Part shown: positions 1 to 5,934 of the stretch, one piece after another
Layout of the letters: the number at the start of each line of letters is the position of its first letter
Position numbering within the stretch: position 1 is the stretch's first letter
NCBI GenBank assembly: GCA_012797725.1
Contig: JAAZON010000296.1
Span: 1 to 8,775 of the forward strand
Reading direction: 5' to 3'
Source of the DNA: SAR324 cluster bacterium
Lineage (GTDB): Bacteria > Bdellovibrionota > UBA2361 > JAAZON01
DNA: 8,775 bases
Notes under the pieces: model-generated
What the model was told of the DNA's origin: nothing
What the model saw: the letters and a program-made list of their open reading frames with translations, nothing else
Database searches by the model: none
Position numbers and translations under genes: made by a program

Positions 1-432
1 AGATTAAAATTAAGAGGTGAGGGAGAGCCAGGAGCTCTTGGTGGCGCTCCAGGCGATCTTTATGTGCAAATCTCGATACGGCCGCATAAGATTTTTCAGC
101 GTCAGGAAAGTGAGTTAATCTGCGAGATGCCAATTACCTATAGCACGGCAGTCCTTGGTGGTGAGATTATAGTTCCTTCTCTTGAGGGATCTGAAAAGTT
201 GAAAATACCCCCAGGAACTGTATCAGGTAAGGTTTTTCGGATTCGCGGAAAAGGGGTTCACGTCCTTGGTTCAAACAGGAGAGGAGATTTACATGTCAAG
301 GTTTTCATTAATGTACCCAAGAAAGTGTCTGATGATTATCGGATGGCTCTTCAAAAGTTGAGCGAGATTGAAGAAATTGAAGGAAATTCTTCTAAAAGTT
401 TTTTGGACAAAGTGAAGGAAATGTTCTCCTAA
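1..432 (+). CDS. dnaJ: Chaperone DnaJ, C-terminal part (5' end outside window)
   Basis: This is the last 143 codons of the Hsp40 co-chaperone that delivers unfolded clients to DnaK and stimulates its ATPase in the cytoplasm. The frame is open from base 1, so the J domain, Gly/Phe linker and zinc-finger repeats lie upstream. The sequence shows the end of substrate-binding domain I (GEGEPG, then GGAPGDLYV, a family hallmark) and then domain II: a VLGGEI...VPSLEG strand region, KLKIPPGT, and the highly conserved GKVFRIRGKGV followed by RRGDLHVKV. The end, FLDKVKEMFS, is typical of full-length DnaJ, so the gene seems intact at its 3' side. A GTG at 64 is an internal Val codon, not a start. The next gene begins 33 bp downstream on the same strand with no obvious terminator between, so read-through is likely. 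Confidence 0.96.
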   Translation, partial: RLKLRGEGEPGALGGAPGDLYVQISIRPHKIFQRQESELICEMPITYSTAVLGGEIIVPSLEGSEKLKIPPGTVSGKVFRIRGKGVHVLGSNRRGDLHVKVFINVPKKVSDDYRMALQKLSEIEEIEGNSSKSFLDKVKEMFS

Positions 433-465
433 ATCGATTTAAGAATAAAAACACTGTCACTTAAT

Positions 466-1485
466 ATGAATAGATCGTCGAAGCAATTGTTCTTGGTTAC
501 AGGAGCCAATGGGTTTGTTGGTTCTAATCTTGTTGAGTATTTATACACACAAAATGTTAACGTTCGCGCAATGCTTCGAGATCCAAAGAAAGCTACGAAA
601 TTAAAGCATTTGGACATTGAAGTGATGATTGGGGACTTGATGGATAAAGAAAGTCTTCAACGATGCTGTGAGGGAGTCTATGGCATTTATCATATAGCAG
701 CCCTTTTTAATCAAGCGGGGCTTCCGGAATCGAAATTTTTCGAGGTTAATGTCCAGGGCACAAAACGGCTTTTAGATGCTGCAATTGAAGCAGGAGTCAA
801 GCGTTTTGTGCATTGCTCAACGAATGGAGTTCATGGAGATATAAAAGGTCCACCCGCAGATGAAAGCGCTCCATACTCCCCTTGTGATGAGTATCAAAGA
901 AGTAAAGTGGAAGGGGAGAAGTTAGTTCTTGAATACTTTTCCAATAACAAAATTAACGGAGTGGTTATTAGGCCTGCGATGATTTATGGGCCAGGTGATA
1001 CACGTTTGTTTAAGATATTTAGAATGATCCAGAAAAAGCGTTTCTTCTACGTAGGTAAAGGGGATGCTTGGTGCCATTTTATTGATGTTAGGGATTTGGT
1101 ACGTTCATTTCACCTGGCGATGCAGAATGAAAATATTAAAAATGGCGTGTTTCTAATCGCCGGGGAAAGGCAAATACGCTTAAACGAAGTGGTGGATTTC
1201 ATAGCTGATGAATTGAAAGTGAAAAGGCCATGGCTTCACATTCCACTTAAGCCAATGCAAGCCCTAGGTACTCTGTGTGAGTTGTTGTGTGCCCCCTTTG
1301 GTATTCAGCCTCCTCTTTATAAGAGAAGAGTGGATTTCTTCATTAAAAATCGCTCATTTAATACAACCAGGGCCAGGCAAGAACTAGGATTTGTTCCCCA
1401 AAGAAAACTGGAAGAAGAACTTCGGGACATAATTAACTGGTACCAGGAGAAAGGCTGGCTTGCTAGGAGTCCCGGGACACATTAA
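466..1485 (+). CDS. NAD(P)-dependent sugar epimerase/dehydratase, extended SDR family
   Basis: The 339-residue product is a cytoplasmic Rossmann-fold oxidoreductase of the extended short-chain dehydrogenase type, which typically act on nucleotide sugars or related hydroxyl substrates. The dinucleotide-binding motif TGANGFVG is at residues 12-19, with GDL (56-58) for the adenine ring. The catalytic set is Ser118/Thr119 in HCSTNG, and Tyr143 and Lys147 in YQRSK. RPAMIYGPGD (169-178) is the usual substrate-domain motif, followed by HFIDVRDLV. Length and motif order resemble HpnA-type (hopanoid-associated) epimerases and dihydroflavonol-4-reductase-like proteins. The substrate cannot be read from the sequence, and no hopanoid genes are nearby to support hpnA. 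The ATG at 466 has no clear Shine-Dalgarno, which fits translation after dnaJ on a shared transcript. The gene converges on the Flp pilin gene. Confidence 0.92.
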   Translation: MNRSSKQLFLVTGANGFVGSNLVEYLYTQNVNVRAMLRDPKKATKLKHLDIEVMIGDLMDKESLQRCCEGVYGIYHIAALFNQAGLPESKFFEVNVQGTKRLLDAAIEAGVKRFVHCSTNGVHGDIKGPPADESAPYSPCDEYQRSKVEGEKLVLEYFSNNKINGVVIRPAMIYGPGDTRLFKIFRMIQKKRFFYVGKGDAWCHFIDVRDLVRSFHLAMQNENIKNGVFLIAGERQIRLNEVVDFIADELKVKRPWLHIPLKPMQALGTLCELLCAPFGIQPPLYKRRVDFFIKNRSFNTTRARQELGFVPQRKLEEELRDIINWYQEKGWLARSPGTH

Positions 1486-1538
1486 GCAAAAGGCGTGAAT
1501 TCAAGGCCGGTCTTATTGCGTGTAAATCCCTCCGTTAT

Positions 1539-1553
1539 GATTGCGTTGCAATC
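1539..1553 (+). terminator. Small hairpin after the epimerase gene, weak terminator candidate
   Basis: GATTGC-GTT-GCAATC forms a perfect 6-bp stem with a 3-nt loop, 54 bp past the epimerase stop. A TTTT run follows after a short gap (GAAGATTTT), so it is a poor intrinsic terminator on its own. It may act together with the stronger hairpin at 1588-1612. Confidence 0.3.
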
Positions 1554-1587
1554 GAAGATTTTGGACTTTAATAGAGAGACTCTGGTG

Positions 1588-1612
1588 AAGAGCCCCATTT
1601 TATGGGGCTCTT
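1588..1612. terminator. Perfect 11-bp hairpin between convergent genes, probable bidirectional terminator
   Basis: AAGAGCCCCAT and ATGGGGCTCTT are exact reverse complements separated by a TTT loop, giving an 11-bp stem with a GC core. It lies 102 bp after the epimerase stop and 30 bp after the minus-strand pilin stop, the natural place for a shared terminator. Neither side has a proper U-tract, so it would be an I-shaped or Rho-assisted terminator, or a 3'-end stabilising hairpin. Confidence 0.6.
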
Positions 1613-1642
1613 GGGGAGTTCTTGACCGTGTCAGGATCGGAG

Positions 1643-1828
1643 CTATGATAATGCCGATGTGATGGTGGAAAATTGAGCTGAGACTCTCTGTCCCAGAGCT
1701 CTAATTGCCACTATACAAGCGACAGCAATTAGGGCAACTAATAAAGCGTACTCTACAAGACTTGCGCCTTTTTCAGCTTTTTTGAATGGATTTCTAACCA
1801 CTTTTAAAATTGAATTTGTTTGTTGCAT
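1643..1828 (-). CDS. Flp/Fap-type (type IVb) pilin prepilin
   Basis: The 61-residue product has the signature of the small Flp pilins assembled by Tad machinery into adhesive pili. A positively charged leader (residues 1-21, with KK at 16-17 and EKG at 19-21) ends in Gly21. Prepilin peptidase would cut before Ala22, leaving ASLVEYALL, with Glu and Tyr at mature positions 5 and 6 as the family requires. A hydrophobic helix runs to about residue 45 (LLVALIAVACIVAIRALG), followed by a short polar tail. The ATG is preceded by GGAG (complement of 1836-1839) at a 7-nt spacing, a good ribosome binding site. No secretion ATPase, secretin, TadZ or prepilin peptidase gene is in the window, so this is an orphan pilin locus. 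It lies downstream of the histidine kinase in the same orientation, but 129 bp away with its own candidate promoter. Confidence 0.93.
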   Translation of the reverse strand: MQQTNSILKVVRNPFKKAEKGASLVEYALLVALIAVACIVAIRALGQRVSAQFSTITSALS

Positions 1829-1898
1829 TTTCTTTCTCCAGCCGTTGATTTTAATATGTTTGTACAGATCTACCTTCTTTGATCTGCTTACCCTTACA

Positions 1899-1934
1899 CA
1901 TATAGTTGCATAAAATTCTCACAGAAGTGTCACA
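1899..1934 (-). promoter_or_regulatory. Candidate activator-dependent promoter of the Flp pilin gene
   Basis: On the minus strand the order is TGTGA-N6-TGTGA (complement of 1919-1934), 14 nt, then TATATG (complement of 1899-1904), a possible -10. The repeat has an 11-bp period, the layout OmpR/PhoB-family regulators bind, and it covers the -35 position, where only a poor match (TTCTGT) exists. A weak -35 overlapped by direct repeats is typical of activated promoters. The leader to the pilin ATG would be about 60 nt and contains a small CAGATC/GATCTG inverted repeat (1865-1886). That the neighbouring regulator binds here is inference. Confidence 0.4.
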
Positions 1935-1957
1935 AAACAGTGATAAGTTGGTAAAAT

Positions 1958-2893
1958 CTAGGCAGGAATTTGAAAGCTCACAACGGTTCCTTTCCCCAAG
2001 TCGCTTCCAAGCTTAATGCTTCCACCATGTGCATCAATAATTGCTTTTGCGATGCTTAATCCTAAACCAGTGCCCCCACTTTTCAAGGATCTATCCTTAT
2101 TAACTCTGTAAAAGCGGTCAAAGACGAACGGTAAGTCTTCAGGTGGAATGCCTTCGCCCGTATCTTTGACACTAACTTGAATAGCATGGAAAGTTTTTCG
2201 AAAGTCAACGACAACTATCCCCCCTTTTGGAGTATAGCAAATGGCATTTTCTACTATGTTCGACAAAGCGCGCTCTATCATCAATGGATCGCCATAAGCA
2301 AGGGGGAGCTTTGGACCCGTCTGGATTGAGAAGGATATTTCCTTATTGCGGGCGCTAAGACCAAATTTGTTTTCAATGCTTGAGGCAAGGGTGGAAATAG
2401 AGAATCGTTCAAATTTAGGAGATATACTAGAAGAATCAAATTTAGCCAAATCCAGTAAATCGTTAACATATTCGTTAAGCTTCTTTGTATTTGAAAGAAT
2501 GATCTGCAAGTAATCTGCCGCCTCTTCTTTAGGTATTGAATAGCCTTTCTGCAGCAGACGTTCTGCATATCCCTGTATAGAAGTTAAGGGGCTGCGAAAA
2601 TCGTGAGAAATATCTGCGGTAATTTCCCGCAGAATTCTCTTTTGCTTTTCAACGGCGTTCATTTCGCCGGCCCATTTGGTGAAGGCATTTATCTCTCGTG
2701 TGAGTGAACTCAAAGGGCCCTGTATGACATTTAATTGACCTGGGAGTTCTTGTTTGTCCTTGGAGGCATGCAACGCCACCAAGAGCATTTTAATGGGCCT
2801 TCGTACGTAGGCTATATAATAAGTAACGCATATCAGCAAAGTGACAACAAAAGAAGCAACATAAGCCGTTATCAGTTCGCCAAGACTAATCAT
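1958..2893 (-). CDS. Membrane-bound sensor histidine kinase, HisKA/HATPase_c
   Basis: The 311-residue product is an inner-membrane kinase that autophosphorylates a histidine and passes phosphate to a response regulator. One N-terminal transmembrane helix (about residues 5-30) is followed by a linker with helical character (35-90). The H-box ISHDFRSPLTSIQGY has His97. The catalytic domain has the N-box NIVENAICYTP (Asn212, Asn216), G1 DTGEGIP (244-250), the F-box around FDRFYR, and G2 GGTGLGLSIAKAIIDAHGG (273-291). All residues needed for activity are present. There is only one membrane span and no room for a periplasmic sensor domain, so the input is probably intramembrane, cytoplasmic or from a partner protein. 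The ATG is preceded by GAGAG at 7 nt. It starts 29 bp after the regulator stop on the same strand, so the two form an operon and a cognate pair. Confidence 0.95.
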   Translation of the reverse strand: MISLGELITAYVASFVVTLLICVTYYIAYVRRPIKMLLVALHASKDKQELPGQLNVIQGPLSSLTREINAFTKWAGEMNAVEKQKRILREITADISHDFRSPLTSIQGYAERLLQKGYSIPKEEAADYLQIILSNTKKLNEYVNDLLDLAKFDSSSISPKFERFSISTLASSIENKFGLSARNKEISFSIQTGPKLPLAYGDPLMIERALSNIVENAICYTPKGGIVVVDFRKTFHAIQVSVKDTGEGIPPEDLPFVFDRFYRVNKDRSLKSGGTGLGLSIAKAIIDAHGGSIKLGSDLGKGTVVSFQIPA

Positions 2894-2922
2894 GCTTCAG
2901 CTCTCAAAATCTCAACTGCTCA

Positions 2923-3639
2923 CTACCAAATGTCGTTAAATTTATAACCCACACCCCATTCTGTCAGAATGAACTTAGGTTTAGAAGCATCCTTTTCAAT
3001 CTTACTTCTGAGACGGTTGATGTGAGAAGTGACAGTGTGTTCATAAGCTATGGAATCATAATTCCATATTAACCCAAGGAGCTGCTCTCTGGTGTATACA
3101 CGTCCTGGACTTGAAGCTAAAAGTGTAAGAAGCTCGAATTCTTTTGCAGTTAAAGCAATCTCGCAACCATTAACAATGACTCTTCTCTTAGCAGTATTAA
3201 TGTGAAGGGCTCCAAGTGTGATTTCTTCTTTAACACTTGCCTCTGGTAGAGCACCCCAATCGCTGATTCGACGGCATAATGCTTTAACACGAGCAACTAA
3301 TTCGCGCACGCTGAAAGGCTTGCAAAGGTAATCGTCAGCACCTACTTCTAATCCTAGTATCTTGTCAATTTCCTCTGTGCGAGATGTCAGAATTAAGATG
3401 GGAATAAAAATCTTTTCAGCCCTAAGTCTTTTGCATATTTCAAGTCCGTCAAGCCCGGGAAGCATGATGTCGAGTATGATAAGAATGTAATTTCCCGATC
3501 TTCCTTTTTGATAACCATCGTTCCCATTACCCGCAATATCGACCAAGAATCCATGATCCTTCATTTGAAGCTGAATCAGCTTTGAAATGTTTGGATCATC
3601 TTCGATGATAAGAATATTTTGGTTCTTTTCAGTATGCAT
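2923..3639 (-). CDS. OmpR/PhoB-family response regulator
   Basis: With the chosen ATG at 3639 the product is 238 residues, the usual size for the family. The receiver domain carries the acidic pair Asp14/Asp15 (IIEDDP), phospho-acceptor Asp57 (LDIMLPG), Thr85 and Lys107-Pro108. After a linker around 125-137 comes a winged-helix DNA-binding domain (137-238) with the expected LTAKEFELL, YTREQLL, HINRLRSKIE and GVGYKF. It should bind 11-bp-spaced direct repeats as a dimer once phosphorylated by the downstream kinase. The frame also has an ATG at 3756, which would add 39 hydrophobic residues with no receiver homology. I rejected it, since MHTEKNQNILIIEDD is a standard start. The ribosome site is weak (GAAAGA about 8 nt upstream). 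It is the first gene of the RR-HK operon and diverges from a lipoprotein gene. Confidence 0.95.
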   Translation of the reverse strand: MHTEKNQNILIIEDDPNISKLIQLQMKDHGFLVDIAGNGNDGYQKGRSGNYILIILDIMLPGLDGLEICKRLRAEKIFIPILILTSRTEEIDKILGLEVGADDYLCKPFSVRELVARVKALCRRISDWGALPEASVKEEITLGALHINTAKRRVIVNGCEIALTAKEFELLTLLASSPGRVYTREQLLGLIWNYDSIAYEHTVTSHINRLRSKIEKDASKPKFILTEWGVGYKFNDIW

Positions 3640-3770
3640 ACGAGGTTCTTTCACGACTAGACTAATACAAATCTCTAAGGCTGTAAGCAGAAAAATTTCA
3701 AAATAAATTGCTGCTTGTATGAAAGGTGGTTTGATTGGAATATAGTTTGAAGACATATGGAGAATACTTT
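3640..3770. promoter_or_regulatory. Divergent intergenic region between response regulator and lipoprotein genes
   Basis: These 131 bp must hold the outward promoters of both genes, or at least their leaders. On + there is a possible -10, TATAGT (3741-3746), with only a poor -35. On - I see no convincing pair. GGAG at 3759-3762, 8 nt before the ATG at 3771, is a clear ribosome site and decides the lipoprotein start. I see no copy of the TCACA-N6-TCACA repeat here, so autoregulation through that motif is not supported. Confidence 0.4.
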
Positions 3771-4469
3771 ATGAAAATCCGGAAATTTATTTTGTTTCTT
3801 ATTCCCTTAATTTGCGGGTGTGCAATGATGCAAATGAAAGTTCCTCAAGAGCTATTCGAGAAAACGTCCGTATACGAGGTTAATGGACGTAACGATCTTA
3901 GTTGGAGCGAAAAGTATAATTTTGGGCCATTTTCGGTTGAAGATTTCCATAGAAGTGGCACGGAGACGACAAGACTTGGGATTGATTCCTGGAATATTTC
4001 GGAGTCGACTTACAGTTTTGAATTTGTCTTAACTGGGCCTAAGGGAAGGTGGCAAGGGAAATGTAGTTTTGACATGAATCGTCAACATCTATCTTTTGAT
4101 GATGTTTTTAAGGGATCCCTTTCGGTCGAGCTTGATGCAAGAACACTTTTTGTGTGCAAATTAGATGGGTCAGGAGAACAAGAAAAATGGATTCTCAAGA
4201 TGAACCAGGAATCAGATTCTTCTGCATTACAGGGAATGCTTGTCGGAGAGGGCCGGTACATTAAAGTTCAGGGGACTTCGGAAATAGAGGGTAGTGCAAT
4301 CCCGCTTTCGACAGCCTCTGGGTACTTTTTCATGGAGCAAGGAAAATTTCTTGGTGCAGTTGATGTAGTGAACAATGGCCGAGTCTTCCTTCCGCATGGT
4401 CTTGATGAAAATGTCCTAGCTGCTGCAAGTACTGCGTTGTTGTACTATAAAGCTAAGTATCCCCACTAA
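3771..4469 (+). CDS. Small predicted lipoprotein of unknown function
   Basis: The 232-residue product is not a family I recognise. The N-terminus MKIRKFILFLIPLICGC is a lipoprotein signal: basic start, hydrophobic core, and lipobox I14-C15-G16 with the lipidated Cys17. The mature part (AMMQMKVPQ...) lacks Asp at +2, so outer-membrane targeting would be expected under the Lol rules of enterobacteria. The rest is soluble and looks rich in alternating beta-strands (for example STYSFEFVL, RWQGKCSFDM, GYFFMEQGKFLGAVDVV), with no catalytic motif. The start at ATG 3771 is chosen over an upstream in-frame TTG at 3735 because a GGAG lies 8 nt before it and the lipobox is then at a normal distance. Its stop overlaps that of the convergent pseudo-ABC gene, so no terminator separates them. 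Confidence 0.8.
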   Translation: MKIRKFILFLIPLICGCAMMQMKVPQELFEKTSVYEVNGRNDLSWSEKYNFGPFSVEDFHRSGTETTRLGIDSWNISESTYSFEFVLTGPKGRWQGKCSFDMNRQHLSFDDVFKGSLSVELDARTLFVCKLDGSGEQEKWILKMNQESDSSALQGMLVGEGRYIKVQGTSEIEGSAIPLSTASGYFFMEQGKFLGAVDVVNNGRVFLPHGLDENVLAAASTALLYYKAKYPH

Positions 4470-5737
4470 TTTTGTATTGAAAAAGTATCAGCTTCTTGCA
4501 TGGAAGCCTCATTTCCTTTCATGGCCTGAAGGAGTGCTTCTAATTTTTGTTTTTCCTCATCTTGTCCGTCCAGAACAGAGGTTCTGTTAAGCACTAGCAA
4601 TTTCTCGGGCTGAAGGAAGGCAAGTCTGACAGAATTCCTTATTTCTTTTGGATAATCTTCAATGACTGACTGCATATTTGAACTGGGTTTGGATAGAGGA
4701 ATTTGTTTGGAAGCAGATGCCTCGGATTCGCCATTAACAATTTCTTTTGGCATACTCATTTTTGGTTGAGACGGAAGAATAAAGAATGGCTCAGTGGATT
4801 CAGGAAAGAATGGAAAATAAAAATTCCATATAAATGCAACAAGAACAAGAAGCCATAAAGAAAGAAGCACCGAGCGAAAGGGAATAGAAGATGGCAATGT
4901 CAGCGCTGCTTTGGACCAGAGAATAATTTTATTTCTTTCCACTCTTGGTTCGGAATCTTTAACTTGAATATTATTTTCGCTTAAAGTATTTGGCTTTTTG
5001 TGTCCTAAATGGGCGAATGTCTGAGCTTGGGGGGCAACAACTGTAGCTGAAGATACCGATAAATCCAAACCCGCTTCTTTTCTAAGGCGTTCTAATAACT
5101 CAGCATCCATACCAGCATTACCTCCAAAGCCAATGGTTGGCTTGCGAGGTCCTTCCAGCTGGACACGGGAAATGTATTCATTTTCAATCCAACATGCAGG
5201 TCTGTATGATAGGTGTACCACCAACACAGTTGCATGGCCTTTGTCTACATGATCTACGAGAAGTTGGGCTAGTAGTTCTCTCCATTGCTCGGAAATAGCC
5301 GTGAATGGATCTTTCAATATTACAATGCGCTGAGGTTGGCGAGTGGCTGCCAAAATTCTGAGGGTTTGTGCTTCACCATCTGATAAGCTATTTACTGCAT
5401 GATTGTCATATCCCCCCAGTCCAAATTTAAGAAGGCATGCGCTGACAATTTTCTCCTTCATTCCGGAATCCAGAAGAAACTGAAGCACAGTTCGGGAATC
5501 ATCGGAGAAAGATTCATCGAATCCTATGAAAATATGGTCTTCTCGTCTAAAGGGCAGTTCATCAACTAGTATTGAAAAACGAGCGGTGGAAGTTCCCGCT
5601 ATAGCTCGGCTATATAACTCAAGTTCTTGATCCGTGTAGGCTCGCAATACTGTTATTCGCCCTGGCAGGCAGCGAATTCTTCTTATGGTTTCGCCCTGAA
5701 TTCCCAAACGTCGAATTTCTAGGCACTTTCCTTTCAT
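4466..5737 (-). CDS. Membrane-anchored degenerate ABC-type ATPase domain protein (pseudo-NBD)
   Basis: Numbered from the upstream TTG at 5758 (430 residues; 423 from the preferred ATG 5737). Residues 11-205 follow an ABC nucleotide-binding domain from end to end. GRITVLRAYTDQELELYSR (33-51) then AIAG aligns without gaps to the usual P-loop stretch, but the GxxGxGKST residues are gone. A FSILVDELPF strand and an IGFDESF stretch sit where the Q-loop should be. NSLSDGEAQTLRILAATR (123-140) is the signature region with LSDGE for LSGGQ. RIVILKDPF (144-152) replaces Walker B, with Lys149 for Asp and Asp150 for the catalytic Glu. VVHLS keeps the H-loop His182. ATP hydrolysis is therefore unlikely. 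Polar linker 206-292, one transmembrane helix about 297-318, then a Pro/Ser-rich tail of about 110 residues. ATG 5737 has only a weak GGA upstream, so the start is uncertain. Function unknown. Confidence 0.8.
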   Translation of the reverse strand: MKGKCLEIRRLGIQGETIRRIRCLPGRITVLRAYTDQELELYSRAIAGTSTARFSILVDELPFRREDHIFIGFDESFSDDSRTVLQFLLDSGMKEKIVSACLLKFGLGGYDNHAVNSLSDGEAQTLRILAATRQPQRIVILKDPFTAISEQWRELLAQLLVDHVDKGHATVLVVHLSYRPACWIENEYISRVQLEGPRKPTIGFGGNAGMDAELLERLRKEAGLDLSVSSATVVAPQAQTFAHLGHKKPNTLSENNIQVKDSEPRVERNKIILWSKAALTLPSSIPFRSVLLSLWLLVLVAFIWNFYFPFFPESTEPFFILPSQPKMSMPKEIVNGESEASASKQIPLSKPSSNMQSVIEDYPKEIRNSVRLAFLQPEKLLVLNRTSVLDGQDEEKQKLEALLQAMKGNEASMQEADTFSIQN

Positions 5738-5828
5738 AAAGGATGTCCAAGAGAACAAAATATTTGTTTTTTTTGAGCTTTTACTCTGGTGTTAAAGAGT
5801 TTTGCTTCCTCAGGACTGTTCATCGTCA

Positions 5829-5909
5829 GAAATCTCTTTTTGCTAAAGTGGAATAGAAGCGACCTTCAGCAAAGTCTGGTAATTGCCGATATTAGCATCA
5901 AGAGATTTC
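5829..5909. repeat. Imperfect inverted repeat, 18-bp arms, before the first secreted-protein gene
   Basis: The left arm GAAATCTCTTTTTGCTAA (5829-5846) and the complement of the right arm (5892-5909), GAAATCTCTTGATGCTAA, agree at 16 of 18 positions, differing only in the two central bases. The spacer is 45 nt. It ends 25 nt before the GTG at 5935, and the right arm contains the AGAGA that would serve as ribosome site for the alternative TTG start at 5917. It could be a two-site operator in the divergent intergenic region or a leader hairpin limiting translation. Either role is inference. Confidence 0.65.
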
Positions 5910-5934
5910 AATAAAATTGGGGAAAGAACAGCAG

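Noticed and set aside
64..432. Separate small gene starting at GTG 64
   Set aside because: The frame is open to base 1 and residues before it (GEGEPG, GGAPGDLY) are DnaJ; the GTG is an internal Val codon.
429..617. Minus-strand frame of 62 codons over the epimerase start
   Set aside because: It is antisense to the Rossmann motif region of the epimerase and has no motif or ribosome site.
1865..1886. CAGATC/GATCTG inverted repeat in the pilin leader as an operator
   Set aside because: Six-base arms with a 10-nt loop are common by chance; noted only as part of the leader.
2281..2568. Other-frame frames inside the histidine kinase (also 2735-2947 on +)
   Set aside because: They lie within a kinase gene with complete catalytic motifs and show no protein features of their own.
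3640..3756. N-terminal extension of the response regulator from ATG 3756
   Set aside because: The 39 extra residues are hydrophobic with no receiver homology, there is no ribosome site, and ATG 3639 gives a normal family start and length.
3735..3770. TTG start at 3735 for the lipoprotein
   Set aside because: It would bury the lipobox behind 12 extra residues; ATG 3771 has a GGAG at 8 nt.
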